Source: Sphingobium sp. (lineage in GTDB: Bacteria; Pseudomonadota; Alphaproteobacteria; Sphingomonadales; Sphingomonadaceae). Taken from it: DNA of 64,000 nucleotides. Made by a program: the position numbers and the translations under genes. Below the pieces are notes generated by a model. It did no database searches, was not told the origin of the DNA, and saw nothing but the letters and a program-made list of their open reading frames with translations. Location: assembly GCA_035196065.1 (NCBI GenBank), contig CP136575.1:2334769-2398768 (forward strand), given 5' to 3'. Positions 7,611-17,597 of this stretch are shown piece by piece. The stretch's first letter is position 1. Every line of letters starts with the position of its first letter.

Positions 7611-8510
7611 ATGCGTCTCGACGACATCGATCCCAGTGGCAATATCAACGATCAGGGCGCAGGCGGCGGCAGCTTTAGCGGTGGCGGCGGCATGGGCGGC
7701 CTTATTCTCGGCCTACTGCCCTTGTTATTCGGTCGCAAGCTGGGGTGCGGAACCCTCCTGATATTGGGCGCACTCGCCTTTTTCATGTTCAGCAGCGGCG
7801 GCATTAATCTGGCGAGCGGGCCGGCCACGCAGGTCGGCAACGAAGCATTGGGAAGCGGCGCCAATAAAAGCTGTGACACCAAGAGTGAGCTTTTTGCCTG
7901 CCGGGTGTTCACGCTCGCTGAAAGCAGTTGGACCGATATCTTTGCGCAGGCAGGAGCGCGTTACCAGCCGGCCAAGCTGGAATTTTATCAAGGCGGTGGC
8001 CAATCGGGCTGCGGCGCGGCACAGGCCGCAATGGGGCCGTTCTACTGCCCGGCAGATCAGGGCATCTATCTGGACACCACATTTTTCCAGCAACTGGACC
8101 AGATGACCGGCGGTCAGGGCAATGATTTTGCCTATGCCTATGTCGTTGCGCATGAAATGGGCCATCATATCCAGAATATCACCGGCATCGCCGATCAGGT
8201 TCGGGAGGCGCAGGCACGCGTCAGCCGAGCGGAGGGCAATGCCCTGCAAGTCCGAATGGAATTGCAGGCGGATTGCTATGCCGGCGTATGGGCGGCACGT
8301 AACGCAGAACGGATCGAGCCCGGCGACATTGAGGAAGGCATGCGCGCCGCCAATGCGATCGGCGACGACACGCTGATGAAGCAAGCTGGTCGCGCACCTG
8401 TAGAAAGCATGTTCACCCATGGCACGTCGCAGCAACGCGTGGCGGCACTGCAGCAGGGTTTGAAAAGCGGTGATCCGAATAGCTGCGACTTTTTCCGGGG
8501 CGTCCTCTAA
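7611..8510 (+). CDS. Neutral zinc metallopeptidase, YpfJ/KPN_02809 family
   Basis: A 299-residue protein of the putative neutral zinc metallopeptidase family (Pfam Zn_peptidase PF04228). It begins MRLDDIDPSG with a Gly-rich stretch (residues 17-30), one transmembrane segment (about 44-62), then a periplasmic domain. The family signature CGAAQAAMGPFYCPAD (134-149) precedes the zinc site HEMGH (181-185), with a third ligand likely in the downstream acidic segment. The start at 7611 has AGGAGA upstream; the reading frame is open further upstream but that part overlaps bdhA antisense. Physiological substrate is unknown in the family. Confidence 0.88.
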   Translation: MRLDDIDPSGNINDQGAGGGSFSGGGGMGGLILGLLPLLFGRKLGCGTLLILGALAFFMFSSGGINLASGPATQVGNEALGSGANKSCDTKSELFACRVFTLAESSWTDIFAQAGARYQPAKLEFYQGGGQSGCGAAQAAMGPFYCPADQGIYLDTTFFQQLDQMTGGQGNDFAYAYVVAHEMGHHIQNITGIADQVREAQARVSRAEGNALQVRMELQADCYAGVWAARNAERIEPGDIEEGMRAANAIGDDTLMKQAGRAPVESMFTHGTSQQRVAALQQGLKSGDPNSCDFFRGVL

Positions 8511-8615
8511 GAAAAGGATTGTCGGCTCAGCCGATCAACGCCATCACTTTCCAATTAGTTCGGGTTGAAGAAGGATCGCCTCGGCCAGCGCCGTCGTGAT
8601 CGACGGGGGTGGGTT

Positions 8616-9764
8616 TTGAAGCTTTCCGATTGCCATAATGTAGAGGATTTTCGCCAGCTTGCCCGGCAGCGCCTGCCCTCGCCCGTGTTCAATTATATTG
8701 ACGGGGCCGGTGATGACGAAGTGACGAAGCGTCGCAACAGTTCGGCCTTTGACGATTGTGACCTTGTACCAAATGTTCTGGCAGGCGTTGCCGATATCGA
8801 CATGACGACGACGGTGATGGGGAAAAAGATCGGCATGCCGCTGTTCCTTTCACCCACCGCACTGCAGCGGCTGTTCCATTGGCAGGGCGAACGTGCCGTT
8901 GCCGTTGTTGCCGAACGCTTCAACACATGGTTCGGCATATCAAGCCTTGCGACGGTCAGCATTGAGGAGGTGGGCGCAGCGATCAAGACCCCCAAGATGT
9001 TTCAGCTCTATATTCACAAAGACAAGGGGCTGAACCGGTCGATGGTCGAGCGGTGCAAGGCAGCGAATTTCGATGCTATCACGCTGACGGTAGATACCAT
9101 TGTTGCAGGCAATCGCGAACGCTGCCTGCGCAGCGGCTTCACCTCCCCGCCGCGTTTCACGCCTGGATCGGTGCTCAGCTATGCAACGCACCCGACATGG
9201 GTTGCCAACTATCTTTTCCGCGAAAAGTTCAGCCTGCCCAACCTTTCCACCCATGTTAGTGAAGGCAGCAATGTTGCCGTATCGGTGGCCGACTATTTCA
9301 ACACCATGCTCGACCAGTCGATGGACTGGAAAATGGCCGAAGCTATTCGCGCCGAATGGGGCGGGCAATTCTGCCTCAAAGGCATCATGTCGGTGGAGGA
9401 TGCAAAGCGCGCGGTCGATATTGGCGCAACGGCAATCATGGTATCAAACCATGGCGGCCGGCAGCTTGACGGGTCACGATCGCCTTTTGACCAGATCGCC
9501 GAAATCGCAGATGCGGTTGGCGGTCAGGTGGATATTATCTGCGACGGCGGCGTGCGGCGTGGTACCCATGTGCTGAAGGCACTGGCAGCGGGTGCCACCG
9601 CCTGCTCAGGTGGCCGGCTGTACCTTTATGCTTTGGCCGCGGCCGGCGAACCCGGTGTCGAGCGCGTTGTCGGAAAGCTGCGCGACGAGATCGAACGCGG
9701 CATGAAACTCATGGGCGTCCGATCCGTCGCGGAACTGAACAGCTCTATGCTGCGCTGGCGTTAG
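8616..9764 (+). CDS. lldD: FMN-dependent alpha-hydroxy-acid dehydrogenase (L-lactate dehydrogenase-like)
   Basis: Oxidises an L-2-hydroxy acid, probably L-lactate, to the keto acid with FMN, passing electrons to the quinone pool or oxygen. The catalytic motif SNHGGRQLDGS (residues 277-287, active His279) and the N-terminal YIDGAGDDE segment are clear, as is the FMN-phosphate region DGGVRRGTHVLKALAAGA. I chose the TTG at 8616 (382 aa, GGGGGTG upstream) because the family usually begins KLSDCHN; a TTG at 8565 would add 17 basic residues without a ribosome site. Specificity (lactate, glycolate, mandelate) cannot be fixed from sequence. It ends inside the last codons of the convergent creD (20-nt overlap). 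Confidence 0.85.
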   Translation: MKLSDCHNVEDFRQLARQRLPSPVFNYIDGAGDDEVTKRRNSSAFDDCDLVPNVLAGVADIDMTTTVMGKKIGMPLFLSPTALQRLFHWQGERAVAVVAERFNTWFGISSLATVSIEEVGAAIKTPKMFQLYIHKDKGLNRSMVERCKAANFDAITLTVDTIVAGNRERCLRSGFTSPPRFTPGSVLSYATHPTWVANYLFREKFSLPNLSTHVSEGSNVAVSVADYFNTMLDQSMDWKMAEAIRAEWGGQFCLKGIMSVEDAKRAVDIGATAIMVSNHGGRQLDGSRSPFDQIAEIADAVGGQVDIICDGGVRRGTHVLKALAAGATACSGGRLYLYALAAAGEPGVERVVGKLRDEIERGMKLMGVRSVAELNSSMLRWR

Positions 9765-11151
9765 CCTCGTCAACCAATTCGCGCTTGGCAGACCAATCAA
9801 TCTGCCGTGTAGCCCACATCACCACTGCCAGCGCCACAAAGAGTAGCAGCGATCCGATAAGCAGCGAATAAGCCTCCAGGTTAAGTAGCACATAGAGCGT
9901 TGCGTATAGCCCGACCAGCAAGCCGCCAATTACTCGGGCCCGGAGCCAGCTTTTCAGCACAGCGGCCGAATAGGTCGTCAGCAAACCGGTAATCGCGGCT
10001 GCGGCAATCAGATAGGCAATGGTGAAACCAACAACCTCGGCAAAAGCGAGTAGAAGCACGAAGAACAGCACCAGCCCTGCCCCGGTCAGCAGATATTCCG
10101 CAGCCGCCACCCGTGCGCCGCCAACCACGTCAAACATCAGAAAGGCGAGGAAGGTGAAGCCGATGAACAGGAAACCATATTTCACCGACCGGTCCACCTG
10201 GCTGTAAAGATCAACCGGTTCGATCAATCCGATGGTTGCAGCTTGCGAAGGACCGCCCACGACAGGTGCCGAGCGCGAGCTTTCTGAGACGACCATCTCA
10301 TATGGCTGCCCGACAATCGGTGGTGCATTGTCTTCGGTCGCAACGATCGACTGGCCGAGGGCCAGATTCGTAACAGCATGGCTGGATGTGAAACCATCGG
10401 ACTTGACGGTGCGACGAACCGGCAGAAATTCGCCTGCAAAGCTTGGGCTTGGCCATGTTGATTTAACATCCCAGCTGGTTTCGCCACCCCGGGGAACGAG
10501 CGTTAGCGATTCATTTCCTCGAATTGCATATTCATAGCCAACGTCGATCGGGGCCGTGCCGCTCCAGTCGAAAAAGGTGAAAAAACCCGAATTGTTTGAC
10601 GCTGCAAGGCCTTTACCAGGCTGCAAGGCCAATTGCTGGCCGTTGACCATAACCTTGCTATCTTTCTGCAGCCCGCGGGCATCCGATATGCCAAAGCGCA
10701 GTTCGGCGCTCGCCAGATCCAGATTTTGGCGGGGTATTCCGTATCGTGCAAAGTCCGCTGGCAACGCAAAGCGAGCCTTTCCGCTATTCCGCGCCACAAA
10801 GAGAACGCTTTCATAGATGGATTTCTTCTTACGATCAGGCTTCAGTTCGGTTGTTACAGCATTGGTCTCCGGAGCCAGGAAAAGCTCCTTTTTGACCCGA
10901 ACCGAGCGTGTGGTTTCCCTGCCGTTTTCGTTCACCGTCTCAACGCTGATGGTTGTGTAGGGAATAACCAGCACCGGTCCGACAATCACCTGCGGCCCGC
11001 CCCATCCCGCCGCGATCGAGGCCCGGGCGGTTGCCGCCTGCGACTGCCGGTCGGATGACAGAGCATACACCATCAACAGAGGGATCACGAGGACGATGCC
11101 TACAAGCCCCGCAAAGAACAGCTTGAATCCCGGAGATCGCTCGGTTGCCAT
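9745..11151 (-). CDS. creD: Inner-membrane protein CreD
   Basis: A 468-residue member of the CreD family (PF06123). It has one N-terminal transmembrane helix (about 11-31), a large periplasmic beta-rich domain (about 40-310), and a cluster of about five helices from residue 320 on, the family's usual layout. The segment GPVLVIPY (58-65) is characteristic. CreD is linked to envelope integrity and beta-lactam or colicin tolerance in enterics and Stenotrophomonas under the CreBC two-component system; no creB/creC is nearby, so control here must differ. It overlaps the convergent lldD by 20 nt. Confidence 0.92.
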   Translation of the reverse strand: MATERSPGFKLFFAGLVGIVLVIPLLMVYALSSDRQSQAATARASIAAGWGGPQVIVGPVLVIPYTTISVETVNENGRETTRSVRVKKELFLAPETNAVTTELKPDRKKKSIYESVLFVARNSGKARFALPADFARYGIPRQNLDLASAELRFGISDARGLQKDSKVMVNGQQLALQPGKGLAASNNSGFFTFFDWSGTAPIDVGYEYAIRGNESLTLVPRGGETSWDVKSTWPSPSFAGEFLPVRRTVKSDGFTSSHAVTNLALGQSIVATEDNAPPIVGQPYEMVVSESSRSAPVVGGPSQAATIGLIEPVDLYSQVDRSVKYGFLFIGFTFLAFLMFDVVGGARVAAAEYLLTGAGLVLFFVLLLAFAEVVGFTIAYLIAAAAITGLLTTYSAAVLKSWLRARVIGGLLVGLYATLYVLLNLEAYSLLIGSLLLFVALAVVMWATRQIDWSAKRELVDEANASAA

Positions 11152-11237
11152 TAGATAAGCTCCTCTAAACTCAGTTCATCGATGAAAATGCACATTTCAT
11201 CTGCGATTTTTAAGCTGAACGGCAGGTGAATGTTTGA

Positions 11238-11852
11238 CTATCGAGCTGTGCTGGCAAGAAACCATAATGCCACCGCCGCAATCAAAAGGGCACAAATCTT
11301 GCGGAGGATGATTGCATTCCTCCCCCTTTCAAACCAGCCATGCACCTGCCCGGCAAGCAATGCGAGAATGAGGTGCACAAGCGTCGCAACGGCGACATAG
11401 GTTGCCGAAAGCAGTAAGGTCTGCGGCATGACCGGCGCAATATTGTCGACATAATTGGGCAGGATCGCGATAAAGAAAAGCGCCGCTTTCGGGTTCAACA
11501 GGTTGAGGAACAACCCGTGGCGGAACCAGCGTACATTGCCATTATGTGCATGCTCAGGCGAAACATCACCCATGCCCTGCCACGCCTTCCAGGCGAGCCA
11601 CAGAAGATAGGCTGCCCCCGCATAACGCAGCAAGGCGAACAAATAAGGTGAGGCTTGAGCCAGCTCCGCCAGCCCGAAAGCAGCTACCATTCCAACAACG
11701 GCAAGCCCCAATGCGATGCCTGCAGTCGCAGCCAGCGCCGCCCGCTTGCCAACGCTGGCACCAGTCAAAGCAATCCAGGCCATATTCGGACCAGGTGTAA
11801 GCTCGATCAGAATAGCGGTGAACAAAAAGGGCAAGAAGTTGGCGGTGAACAT
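11238..11852 (-). CDS. LysE/RhtB-family amino acid exporter
   Basis: A 204-residue integral membrane protein with about six hydrophobic segments. The family signature ELTPGPNMAW appears at residues 17-26 and the GASVGKRAAL loop follows. Members export amino acids or homoserine lactones across the inner membrane; the substrate is not predictable. It is a single gene, divergent from the luciferase-like oxidoreductase, with 85 nt to creD downstream. Confidence 0.9.
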   Translation of the reverse strand: MFTANFLPFLFTAILIELTPGPNMAWIALTGASVGKRAALAATAGIALGLAVVGMVAAFGLAELAQASPYLFALLRYAGAAYLLWLAWKAWQGMGDVSPEHAHNGNVRWFRHGLFLNLLNPKAALFFIAILPNYVDNIAPVMPQTLLLSATYVAVATLVHLILALLAGQVHGWFERGRNAIILRKICALLIAAVALWFLASTAR

Positions 11853-11929
11853 TTGACCATCCTATGGCAGCGGCACGCGGCTGTCGATTGCGCTTGGCAA
11901 TAGCCGGGCCCAATGCCTAGATGTGCGCC

Positions 11930-12922
11930 ATGCACCGTTATTCGATCCTTGATCTTGTTCCCGTCACCGAAGGCGGCTCAGTTGGGCAAGCGCTGGCCAA
12001 TGCTGCCGACCTTGCAGCCCATGCCGAAAGTCTTGGCTACACCCGCTATTGGGTTGCCGAGCATCATGGCATGAAGGGCATCGCAAGCGCAGCGACCTCG
12101 GTCGTTATCGGCCATATCGCTGCTGCGACCAAAAGCATCCGCGTCGGCGCCGGAGGCATCATGCTGCCCAATCATGCGCCGCTGGTGATAGCCGAGCAAT
12201 TCGGCACACTCGATGCACTTTATCCCGGCCGCATCGATCTGGGGCTCGGCCGGGCACCGGGCAGCGATATGCGCGTGGCGCAAGCAATTCGTCGCAATCT
12301 GGATAGCGATCCCAATGCTTTCCCGCGCGATATCATGGAATTACAAAGCTATTTCGCCGATGATGGCCGCACCGGGCTTAGCGCCACTCCGGGCGCGGGG
12401 GCGGATATCCAGCTCTACATTCTTGGCAGCAGCCTTTTTGGCGCGCAGGTGGCGGCACATATGGGCCTGCCCTTTGCCTTTGCCAGCCATTTCGCGCCGC
12501 AGATGCTCGACGAAGCATTACAGATCTACCGCAACCTGTTCCGGCCCAGCAAGATGCTCGACCGGCCATATGCCGTGGCGGCCATGAACGTGATCGCAGC
12601 CGATAGCGATGAAGAAGCGGCGTATCTCGCGACATCGATCCAACAAAGCTTTGTCGCGCTGCGCACCGGCAATCCACGCCAGATGCCGCCGCCTGTCGAG
12701 GGTTATCTCGAAACGCTGCCCCCCGGCGCGGTTGCAGCCCTGCAGGATGTACTCTCTTGCAGCGCCATTGGTTCGGCGGAGACGGTAAATGCAGGGATAG
12801 AGGCATTCGCCAAGCGCACCAATGCCGACGAGATCATCGTTGCAGCCTCAATCTTCGATCATGAAAAGAGGAAGCGGAGCCTAGCGATCACCGCAAGCGC
12901 ATTTGAGGCAGTCGCAGCCTGA
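11930..12922 (+). CDS. LLM-class flavin-dependent oxidoreductase (bacterial luciferase-like)
   Basis: A 330-residue TIM-barrel flavin monooxygenase-like protein. It begins [17 protein letters not shown] and contains [16 protein letters not shown] and [37 protein letters not shown] in overlapping blocks, hallmarks of the MsnO8/YhbW subgroup with unknown substrates. The start at 11930 fits the family; an ATG at 11921 adds three residues. Single gene, convergent with sdhA with a shared terminator hairpin between them. Expected to use reduced FMN from a separate reductase. Confidence 0.88.
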   Translation: MHRYSILDLVPVTEGGSVGQALANAADLAAHAESLGYTRYWVAEHHGMKGIASAATSVVIGHIAAATKSIRVGAGGIMLPNHAPLVIAEQFGTLDALYPGRIDLGLGRAPGSDMRVAQAIRRNLDSDPNAFPRDIMELQSYFADDGRTGLSATPGAGADIQLYILGSSLFGAQVAAHMGLPFAFASHFAPQMLDEALQIYRNLFRPSKMLDRPYAVAAMNVIAADSDEEAAYLATSIQQSFVALRTGNPRQMPPPVEGYLETLPPGAVAALQDVLSCSAIGSAETVNAGIEAFAKRTNADEIIVAASIFDHEKRKRSLAITASAFEAVAA

Positions 12923-12973
12923 TCGGGGCGCTTATCGTCAGTCGCGATTTCCGCAGCCGCTTATTGTTTCACA

Positions 12974-13010
12974 AATGAAAACCCCGGCACGTGGCCGGGG
13001 TGGTCATTTG
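12974..13010. terminator. Bidirectional terminator between the LLM oxidoreductase and sdhA
   Basis: CCCCGGC (12982-12988) pairs with GCCGGGG (12994-13000) around ACGTG; outer AAATGA (12974-12978 region) and TCATTT (13004-13009) extend the stem. On the minus strand the stem is followed by TTTTC, so it can end the sdhCDA transcript; on the plus strand the following tract is poorer. It lies only 22 nt past the sdhA stop, showing that the sdh operon ends here. Confidence 0.8.
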
Positions 13011-13031
13011 ATGCTGAATTGAAATCCGGGA

Positions 13032-14846
13032 TCAGTAAACGCGCGCCTTCGGCGCAATATACTCCACCTCGTCGGTCAGCGTATAATCATGAACCGGGCG
13101 GTAATCGAGCTTCACCTTGCCGCCCTTGCCGCCCCAGCCATCGAACCAGCTGACAGTATGCTTCATCCAATTCTTGTCGTCGCGGTCTGGGAAATCCTCA
13201 TGCGCATGGGCGCCGCGGCTTTCCTTGCGGGCATTGGCGCTTTCCATCGTGCAGACTGCCTGCGCCATCAGATTGTCGAGTTCCAGCGTTTCGACCAGAT
13301 CGGTGTTCCAGACGAGGCTGCGGTCGGTGACGGCCACATCCTCAAGCCGCTTGTTGACCTTGGCCATTGCCTCGACGCCTTCGGCGAGCAACGCACTATC
13401 ACGGAACACAGCAGCGTGCCGCTGCATCGCCTGCTGCATTTCGGCGCGCACCTGTGCGGTTGGCGAACCACCCTTGGCGTGGCGGAAATGGTCAACGCGG
13501 GCCAGTGCCAGATCAGCCGAATCTTGCGGCAATGGGCGGTGCGGTGCGTTAGGCTTCAGATTGTCCTTGAGGTGGAGGCCGGTGGCACGGCCGAATACGA
13601 CAAGGTCGATCAGCGAGTTGGAGCCAAGGCGGTTTGCCCCATGCACCGAAACGCAAGCCGCTTCGCCAACGGCATATAGGCCGGGCACGATAACTTCGGG
13701 GTCCTTACCCTTTTTGGTAACGACCTGGCCGTGGAAATTGCACGGAATTCCGCCCATATTATAGTGTACGGTCGGGCAGACCGGCAAAGGCTGGCGGGTC
13801 AGATCTACACCGGCAAAAATCTTGCCACTTTCGGTGATGCCCGGCAGACGCTCAGCCAGTACTGCTGGATCGATATGGTCGAGATGCAGGAAGATATGAT
13901 CCTTGTTCGGACCAACGCCGCGACCTTCGCGGATTTCCAGCGCCATTGAGCGTGACACAACGTCGCGCGATGCCAGATCCTTGGCGGACGGGGCATAGCG
14001 TTCCATGAAACGCTCACCTTCGCTGTTGGTAAGGTAGCCGCCTTCACCGCGCGCACCTTCGGTAATGAGGACGCCCGCACCATAAATGCCGGTAGGGTGG
14101 AACTGCACAAACTCCAAATCCTGCAGCGGCAAGCCAGCACGCAGCACCATGCCGCCACCGTCGCCAGTGCAGGTATGGGCCGATGTCGCGGTCTGATAGA
14201 CGCGGCCATAGCCGCCAGTCGCCAGCACGACGGCATGTGCCTTGAAACGATGGATGCTGCCGTCGTCCATGCACAGCGCGATCACGCCGCGACACTCGCC
14301 ATTTTCCATGATCAGGTCGAGTGCGAAATATTCGATGAAGAAATCCGCGTCATATTTCAGGCTCTGCTGATAGAGCGCGTGCAGCATCGCATGACCGGTA
14401 CGGTCAGCAGCGGCTGCGGTGCGCTGCACCGGCGGGCCTGCGCCCATATTCTGCATATGGCCGCCAAAAGGACGCTGATAGATGGTGCCATCGGCGTTGC
14501 GCGAAAACGGAACCCCGGCATGTTCCAGTTCATAAACCGCAGCCGGGGCTTCACGCACCATATACTCGATCGCATCCTGATCACCCAGCCAATCCGACCC
14601 TTTGACGGTATCGTACATGTGCCAGGTCCAGTGATCGGGCGAGTTGTTGCCAAGGCTGGCCGCAATGCCGCCCTGCGCCGCAACAGTGTGCGAACGGGTC
14701 GGAAACACCTTGGTGATGCAGGCTGTTTTTAACCCAGCCTCTGCCGACCCCATTGTCGCACGCAGGCCAGAACCGCCGGCGCCGACAACAATGGTGTCGT
14801 AGGTATGATCGATGATCTTGTAAGCGGGAGAAACGGTCTCTGACAT
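13032..14846 (-). CDS. sdhA: Succinate dehydrogenase flavoprotein subunit
   Basis: Catalytic subunit of complex II, oxidising succinate to fumarate on the cytoplasmic face of the inner membrane. The 604 residues show the FAD-binding GAGGSGLRA (22-30), the histidine that carries covalent FAD in [10 protein letters not shown] (His53), the substrate motif QFHPTGIYG, and [11 protein letters not shown]. Third in the order sdhC-sdhD-sdhA with a 1-nt overlap to sdhD (stop/start TGATG type). The iron-sulfur subunit gene sdhB, usually next, is absent: a terminator and a convergent gene follow. Confidence 0.97.
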   Translation of the reverse strand: MSETVSPAYKIIDHTYDTIVVGAGGSGLRATMGSAEAGLKTACITKVFPTRSHTVAAQGGIAASLGNNSPDHWTWHMYDTVKGSDWLGDQDAIEYMVREAPAAVYELEHAGVPFSRNADGTIYQRPFGGHMQNMGAGPPVQRTAAAADRTGHAMLHALYQQSLKYDADFFIEYFALDLIMENGECRGVIALCMDDGSIHRFKAHAVVLATGGYGRVYQTATSAHTCTGDGGGMVLRAGLPLQDLEFVQFHPTGIYGAGVLITEGARGEGGYLTNSEGERFMERYAPSAKDLASRDVVSRSMALEIREGRGVGPNKDHIFLHLDHIDPAVLAERLPGITESGKIFAGVDLTRQPLPVCPTVHYNMGGIPCNFHGQVVTKKGKDPEVIVPGLYAVGEAACVSVHGANRLGSNSLIDLVVFGRATGLHLKDNLKPNAPHRPLPQDSADLALARVDHFRHAKGGSPTAQVRAEMQQAMQRHAAVFRDSALLAEGVEAMAKVNKRLEDVAVTDRSLVWNTDLVETLELDNLMAQAVCTMESANARKESRGAHAHEDFPDRDDKNWMKHTVSWFDGWGGKGGKVKLDYRPVHDYTLTDEVEYIAPKARVY

Positions 14847-15235
14847 CAGGCGGGCGCTCCGGTGAAGGCATGTTTGGCGACCATGAAGATGCCGAAGGCA
14901 GCGGCGCCGATTACATAAAAATGAAGGATGGCGATCGCGGCAAATTTGCTGCCCTCGTCATGAACATAATCTTCGATCAGGATCTGCAAGCCAAGGCGAA
15001 CATGGCTGAAGATGCTGACCAGCATGAGGATCATCGGCACGGCAACTAGCGGCTGTGCCAGCCAGGCTGCGACGGTTTCATGCTGGAAATTCGGCAACAA
15101 CAGCAATGACAGCACCAGCCAGCCGGTCAGCAGCAAGTTGCTGAGTGCGCTGACGCGCTGCTTGATCCAATGCTCACTGCCATGCTTGGCAGAGCCCAGT
15201 CCGCGAACGCGACCCAATCCGGTTCCATTACCCAT
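14846..15235 (-). CDS. sdhD: Succinate dehydrogenase membrane anchor subunit
   Basis: A 129-residue protein with three hydrophobic helices (about residues 30-50, 58-80 and 98-122). It has the anchor-subunit segment [20 protein letters not shown], whose His and Asp-Tyr pair are expected near haem b and the quinone site. It sits 2 nt after sdhC and overlaps sdhA by one base, so the three are translationally coupled. Family identity is by position, topology and this motif. Confidence 0.93.
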   Translation of the reverse strand: MGNGTGLGRVRGLGSAKHGSEHWIKQRVSALSNLLLTGWLVLSLLLLPNFQHETVAAWLAQPLVAVPMILMLVSIFSHVRLGLQILIEDYVHDEGSKFAAIAILHFYVIGAAAFGIFMVAKHAFTGAPA

Positions 15236-15237
15236 TG

Positions 15238-15678
15238 TCAGACCCCCAGAAAACGCGACGCGACAAGCAAAGCGACCAAAGCCGTTGCCGACAACGAAAC
15301 GATGAAGACAGCAATCGACCAGGTGCGATTCTGCGTCAGTTCATATCCCGCGCCTACATCAAGCAGCAAATGGCGAACGCCCGATGCGACATGCTGGAAA
15401 AAGCTGAATGTGATCCCCAGCGCCGCAATACGGAAGAACCAGTTGCTGGCGATTTGTGCAGTCGTCGCTTCATCACCGGCTGCAACAACCCATGACTGGA
15501 AGGTCGCATAGCTCTCGGGTCCGCCGGCAATGGAGGCAAGCCACCAGAGAAGCGTGAGCATCCCCGCTGTCGCCAAAACAAAACCTGTCGCGCGGTGGAA
15601 AATCGAAACCGCCATATGCGGTCCCCATTTATAGACCTGCAAATGCGGCGAAATCGGCCGTTTAGAATTCTGCGCCAT
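15238..15678 (-). CDS. sdhC: Succinate dehydrogenase cytochrome b556 subunit
   Basis: A 146-residue membrane subunit of complex II. Signature parts are RPISPHLQVYKW near the start, SIFHRATG (first helix) and HVASGVRHLLLDVG, which contains the haem-ligand histidine of SdhC. Three transmembrane helices are evident. The start is the ATG at 15678, after GGGA; the reading frame continues upstream to 15753 but family members begin close to MAQNSKRPISPHLQ. It is the first gene of sdhC-sdhD-sdhA; the promoter should lie in the 220-nt spacer shared with the divergent SDR gene. Confidence 0.93.
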   Translation of the reverse strand: MAQNSKRPISPHLQVYKWGPHMAVSIFHRATGFVLATAGMLTLLWWLASIAGGPESYATFQSWVVAAGDEATTAQIASNWFFRIAALGITFSFFQHVASGVRHLLLDVGAGYELTQNRTWSIAVFIVSLSATALVALLVASRFLGV

Positions 15679-15899
15679 TGGCAATGATCCCTGTTCTGCT
15701 TTGCGATGCTCTTTACCGAGTTGGTCGCCCTGTGCAAGCGCTGGCTGTTCCATTTTCAGTAAGCGCGAATAACAGAGGGTAAACCAGCGGCAGTTGCATG
15801 TAAGCAGGATCCGGGTCCATCAGGCAAATGCCCGCAAATTTGCTGCAAATCTTTCGCACCGAGGTTGAATTTCGCGTGCTGCTGTGAAAAGCAGCGACC

Positions 15900-16592
15900 A
15901 TGACTTTACATATATTGGTAACCGGCGGTTCGCGCGGCATTGGTGCAGCAATTGTCGATGAATTAAGCGACGACAATGTGCTGGTGCACGCAACCTCCAG
16001 CGCGGATGGCGACCTTTCCGATCCGGCGGCCCCTTCCCAGATCTGGGAGGCCGCGATGGAACAGATAGGCGGCCGGATTGACATATTGATCAATAATGCT
16101 GGTGTTTTTGAACCCAATCCGATCGAGAGCAGCGATATCGAATGGCTCGATGGCTGGGAACGGACCATGGCGATTAACCTGACCGCATCGGCACAATTAT
16201 GCCGTCTTGCCGTCCTTCATTGGCTGGAACGCGGCCAGGAAGGGCGCATCATCAATGTCGCCAGCCGCGCCGGCCACCGCGGCGATAGCCCGCTGCACTG
16301 GCACTATGCCGCATCAAAGGGCGGCATGTTGGCAATGACCAAGACGATCGCGCGGGGCTATGCCTCGAAACAAATCTACGCCTTCGCCATCTGCCCGGGC
16401 TTTACCATGACCGGCATGGCCGACGATTATCTTGCCAGCCGGGGCGGCGACAAACTGCTCGCCGATATTCCGCTTGGCCGCGTCGCAATGCCTGAAGAAG
16501 TGGCCACCATGGTCCGTTTCTGCGCGTTGGAGGCCCCGCCCTCGATGACGGGCGCGGTTCTCGACGTGAACGGCGCCAGCTATGTTCGCTGA
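15900..16592 (+). CDS. SDR-family oxidoreductase
   Basis: A 230-residue classical short-chain dehydrogenase. It has the cofactor loop TGGSRGIG (8-15), NNAG (65-68), and catalytic Ser122, Tyr136 and Lys140 (YAASK), ending with the usual C-terminal DVNGASYVR. It is slightly shorter than most members because the segment after the first strand is compact. Substrate unknown. It is followed 12 nt later by prmA on the same strand and may share its transcript. Confidence 0.87.
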   Translation: MTLHILVTGGSRGIGAAIVDELSDDNVLVHATSSADGDLSDPAAPSQIWEAAMEQIGGRIDILINNAGVFEPNPIESSDIEWLDGWERTMAINLTASAQLCRLAVLHWLERGQEGRIINVASRAGHRGDSPLHWHYAASKGGMLAMTKTIARGYASKQIYAFAICPGFTMTGMADDYLASRGGDKLLADIPLGRVAMPEEVATMVRFCALEAPPSMTGAVLDVNGASYVR

Positions 16593-16604
16593 TGCATTTA
16601 TAGC

Positions 16605-17579
16605 ATGAACTGGCTGGTCACCCTGCCCTGCACCCGTGCAGAGGCCGAAGCGCTGCATGAGGATGATGAGTGGCTGGCATTGCTTGAACCGATGCCAACC
16701 GTCGTGGCCGAAGAGGTAGAGGCGTTCAATGACCTTGCTTGGCAGGTCAAAGCCTATTTTGCGGAAGAGCCCGACCAACAGCTGATCGCCGCGATACAGG
16801 CAAGGCTGCCGAGCGCGGCCGGGCCTTTGCCCATGGCCGAGAAACTGCCCGACGAAGACTGGCTGGTGATGAGCCAGCAGAGCCTTGTTCCGGTCCATGC
16901 CGGGCGCTTCTACGTCCATACATCGACCAATAAAGGCGTGGTTCCGGACGGTGCTACTCCCTTTTTAATAGAGGCCAGCCGCGCCTTTGGCACCGGCGGT
17001 CATGAAACAACCAGCGGCTGCCTGGCCATGCTCGACCGGATGAAGCGCGCTGGCAGAAGGCATGATCATATCGCCGATATCGGTACCGGCACCGGCCTAT
17101 TGGCGTTTGCTGCACGCCACCTTTGGCAACGCGCCTATGTCACCGCATCGGATATCGATCCGGTCAGCGTCGAAGTGACCATGGGCAATGCCGCCGACAA
17201 TGGCGTACCGCTTGGTCTCTCGATCGGTGAAGTTGCCTTATGCGCCGCCACTGGCACCGACCATGTCCTGATCCAGCAACGCGCGCCCTATGATCTTGTC
17301 ATCGCCAACATCCTGGCTGGCCCATTGATCGAACTCGCGCCATCCTTTGCGGCAGTCACCGGCGATGGCGGTTCGCTGATCCTTGCAGGTCTACTCGACA
17401 CACAGGTAGACGGTGTGTTGCGTGCCTATCGGAGCGAGGGTTTTCGTCTGCAGATGCGGCATGATACCGGCGACTGGCCTTGCCTCTGGCTGATCAAGCG
17501 TCGACGCTATCGCTGGCAGCGGCCAATCCGGGCAGACGGACGCACAAGCCAACCACCGGGCGATTTCGGCACGTGGTAA
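16605..17579 (+). CDS. prmA: Ribosomal protein L11 methyltransferase
   Basis: SAM-dependent enzyme that trimethylates lysines and the N-terminus of ribosomal protein L11. The 324-residue protein has the conserved FGTGGHETT (129-137), SAM motif I DIGTGTGLLAF (158-168), the acidic motif SDIDPVSVE, and the catalytic-type NILAGPL segment. The C-terminus carries an extra basic tail of about 25 residues (KRRRYRWQRP and following) beyond the usual end, which may be a lineage feature. Follows the SDR gene at 12 nt; converges on phhA. Confidence 0.92.
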   Translation: MNWLVTLPCTRAEAEALHEDDEWLALLEPMPTVVAEEVEAFNDLAWQVKAYFAEEPDQQLIAAIQARLPSAAGPLPMAEKLPDEDWLVMSQQSLVPVHAGRFYVHTSTNKGVVPDGATPFLIEASRAFGTGGHETTSGCLAMLDRMKRAGRRHDHIADIGTGTGLLAFAARHLWQRAYVTASDIDPVSVEVTMGNAADNGVPLGLSIGEVALCAATGTDHVLIQQRAPYDLVIANILAGPLIELAPSFAAVTGDGGSLILAGLLDTQVDGVLRAYRSEGFRLQMRHDTGDWPCLWLIKRRRYRWQRPIRADGRTSQPPGDFGTW

Positions 17580-17597
17580 CTGGCCATAGCGGCCGCT

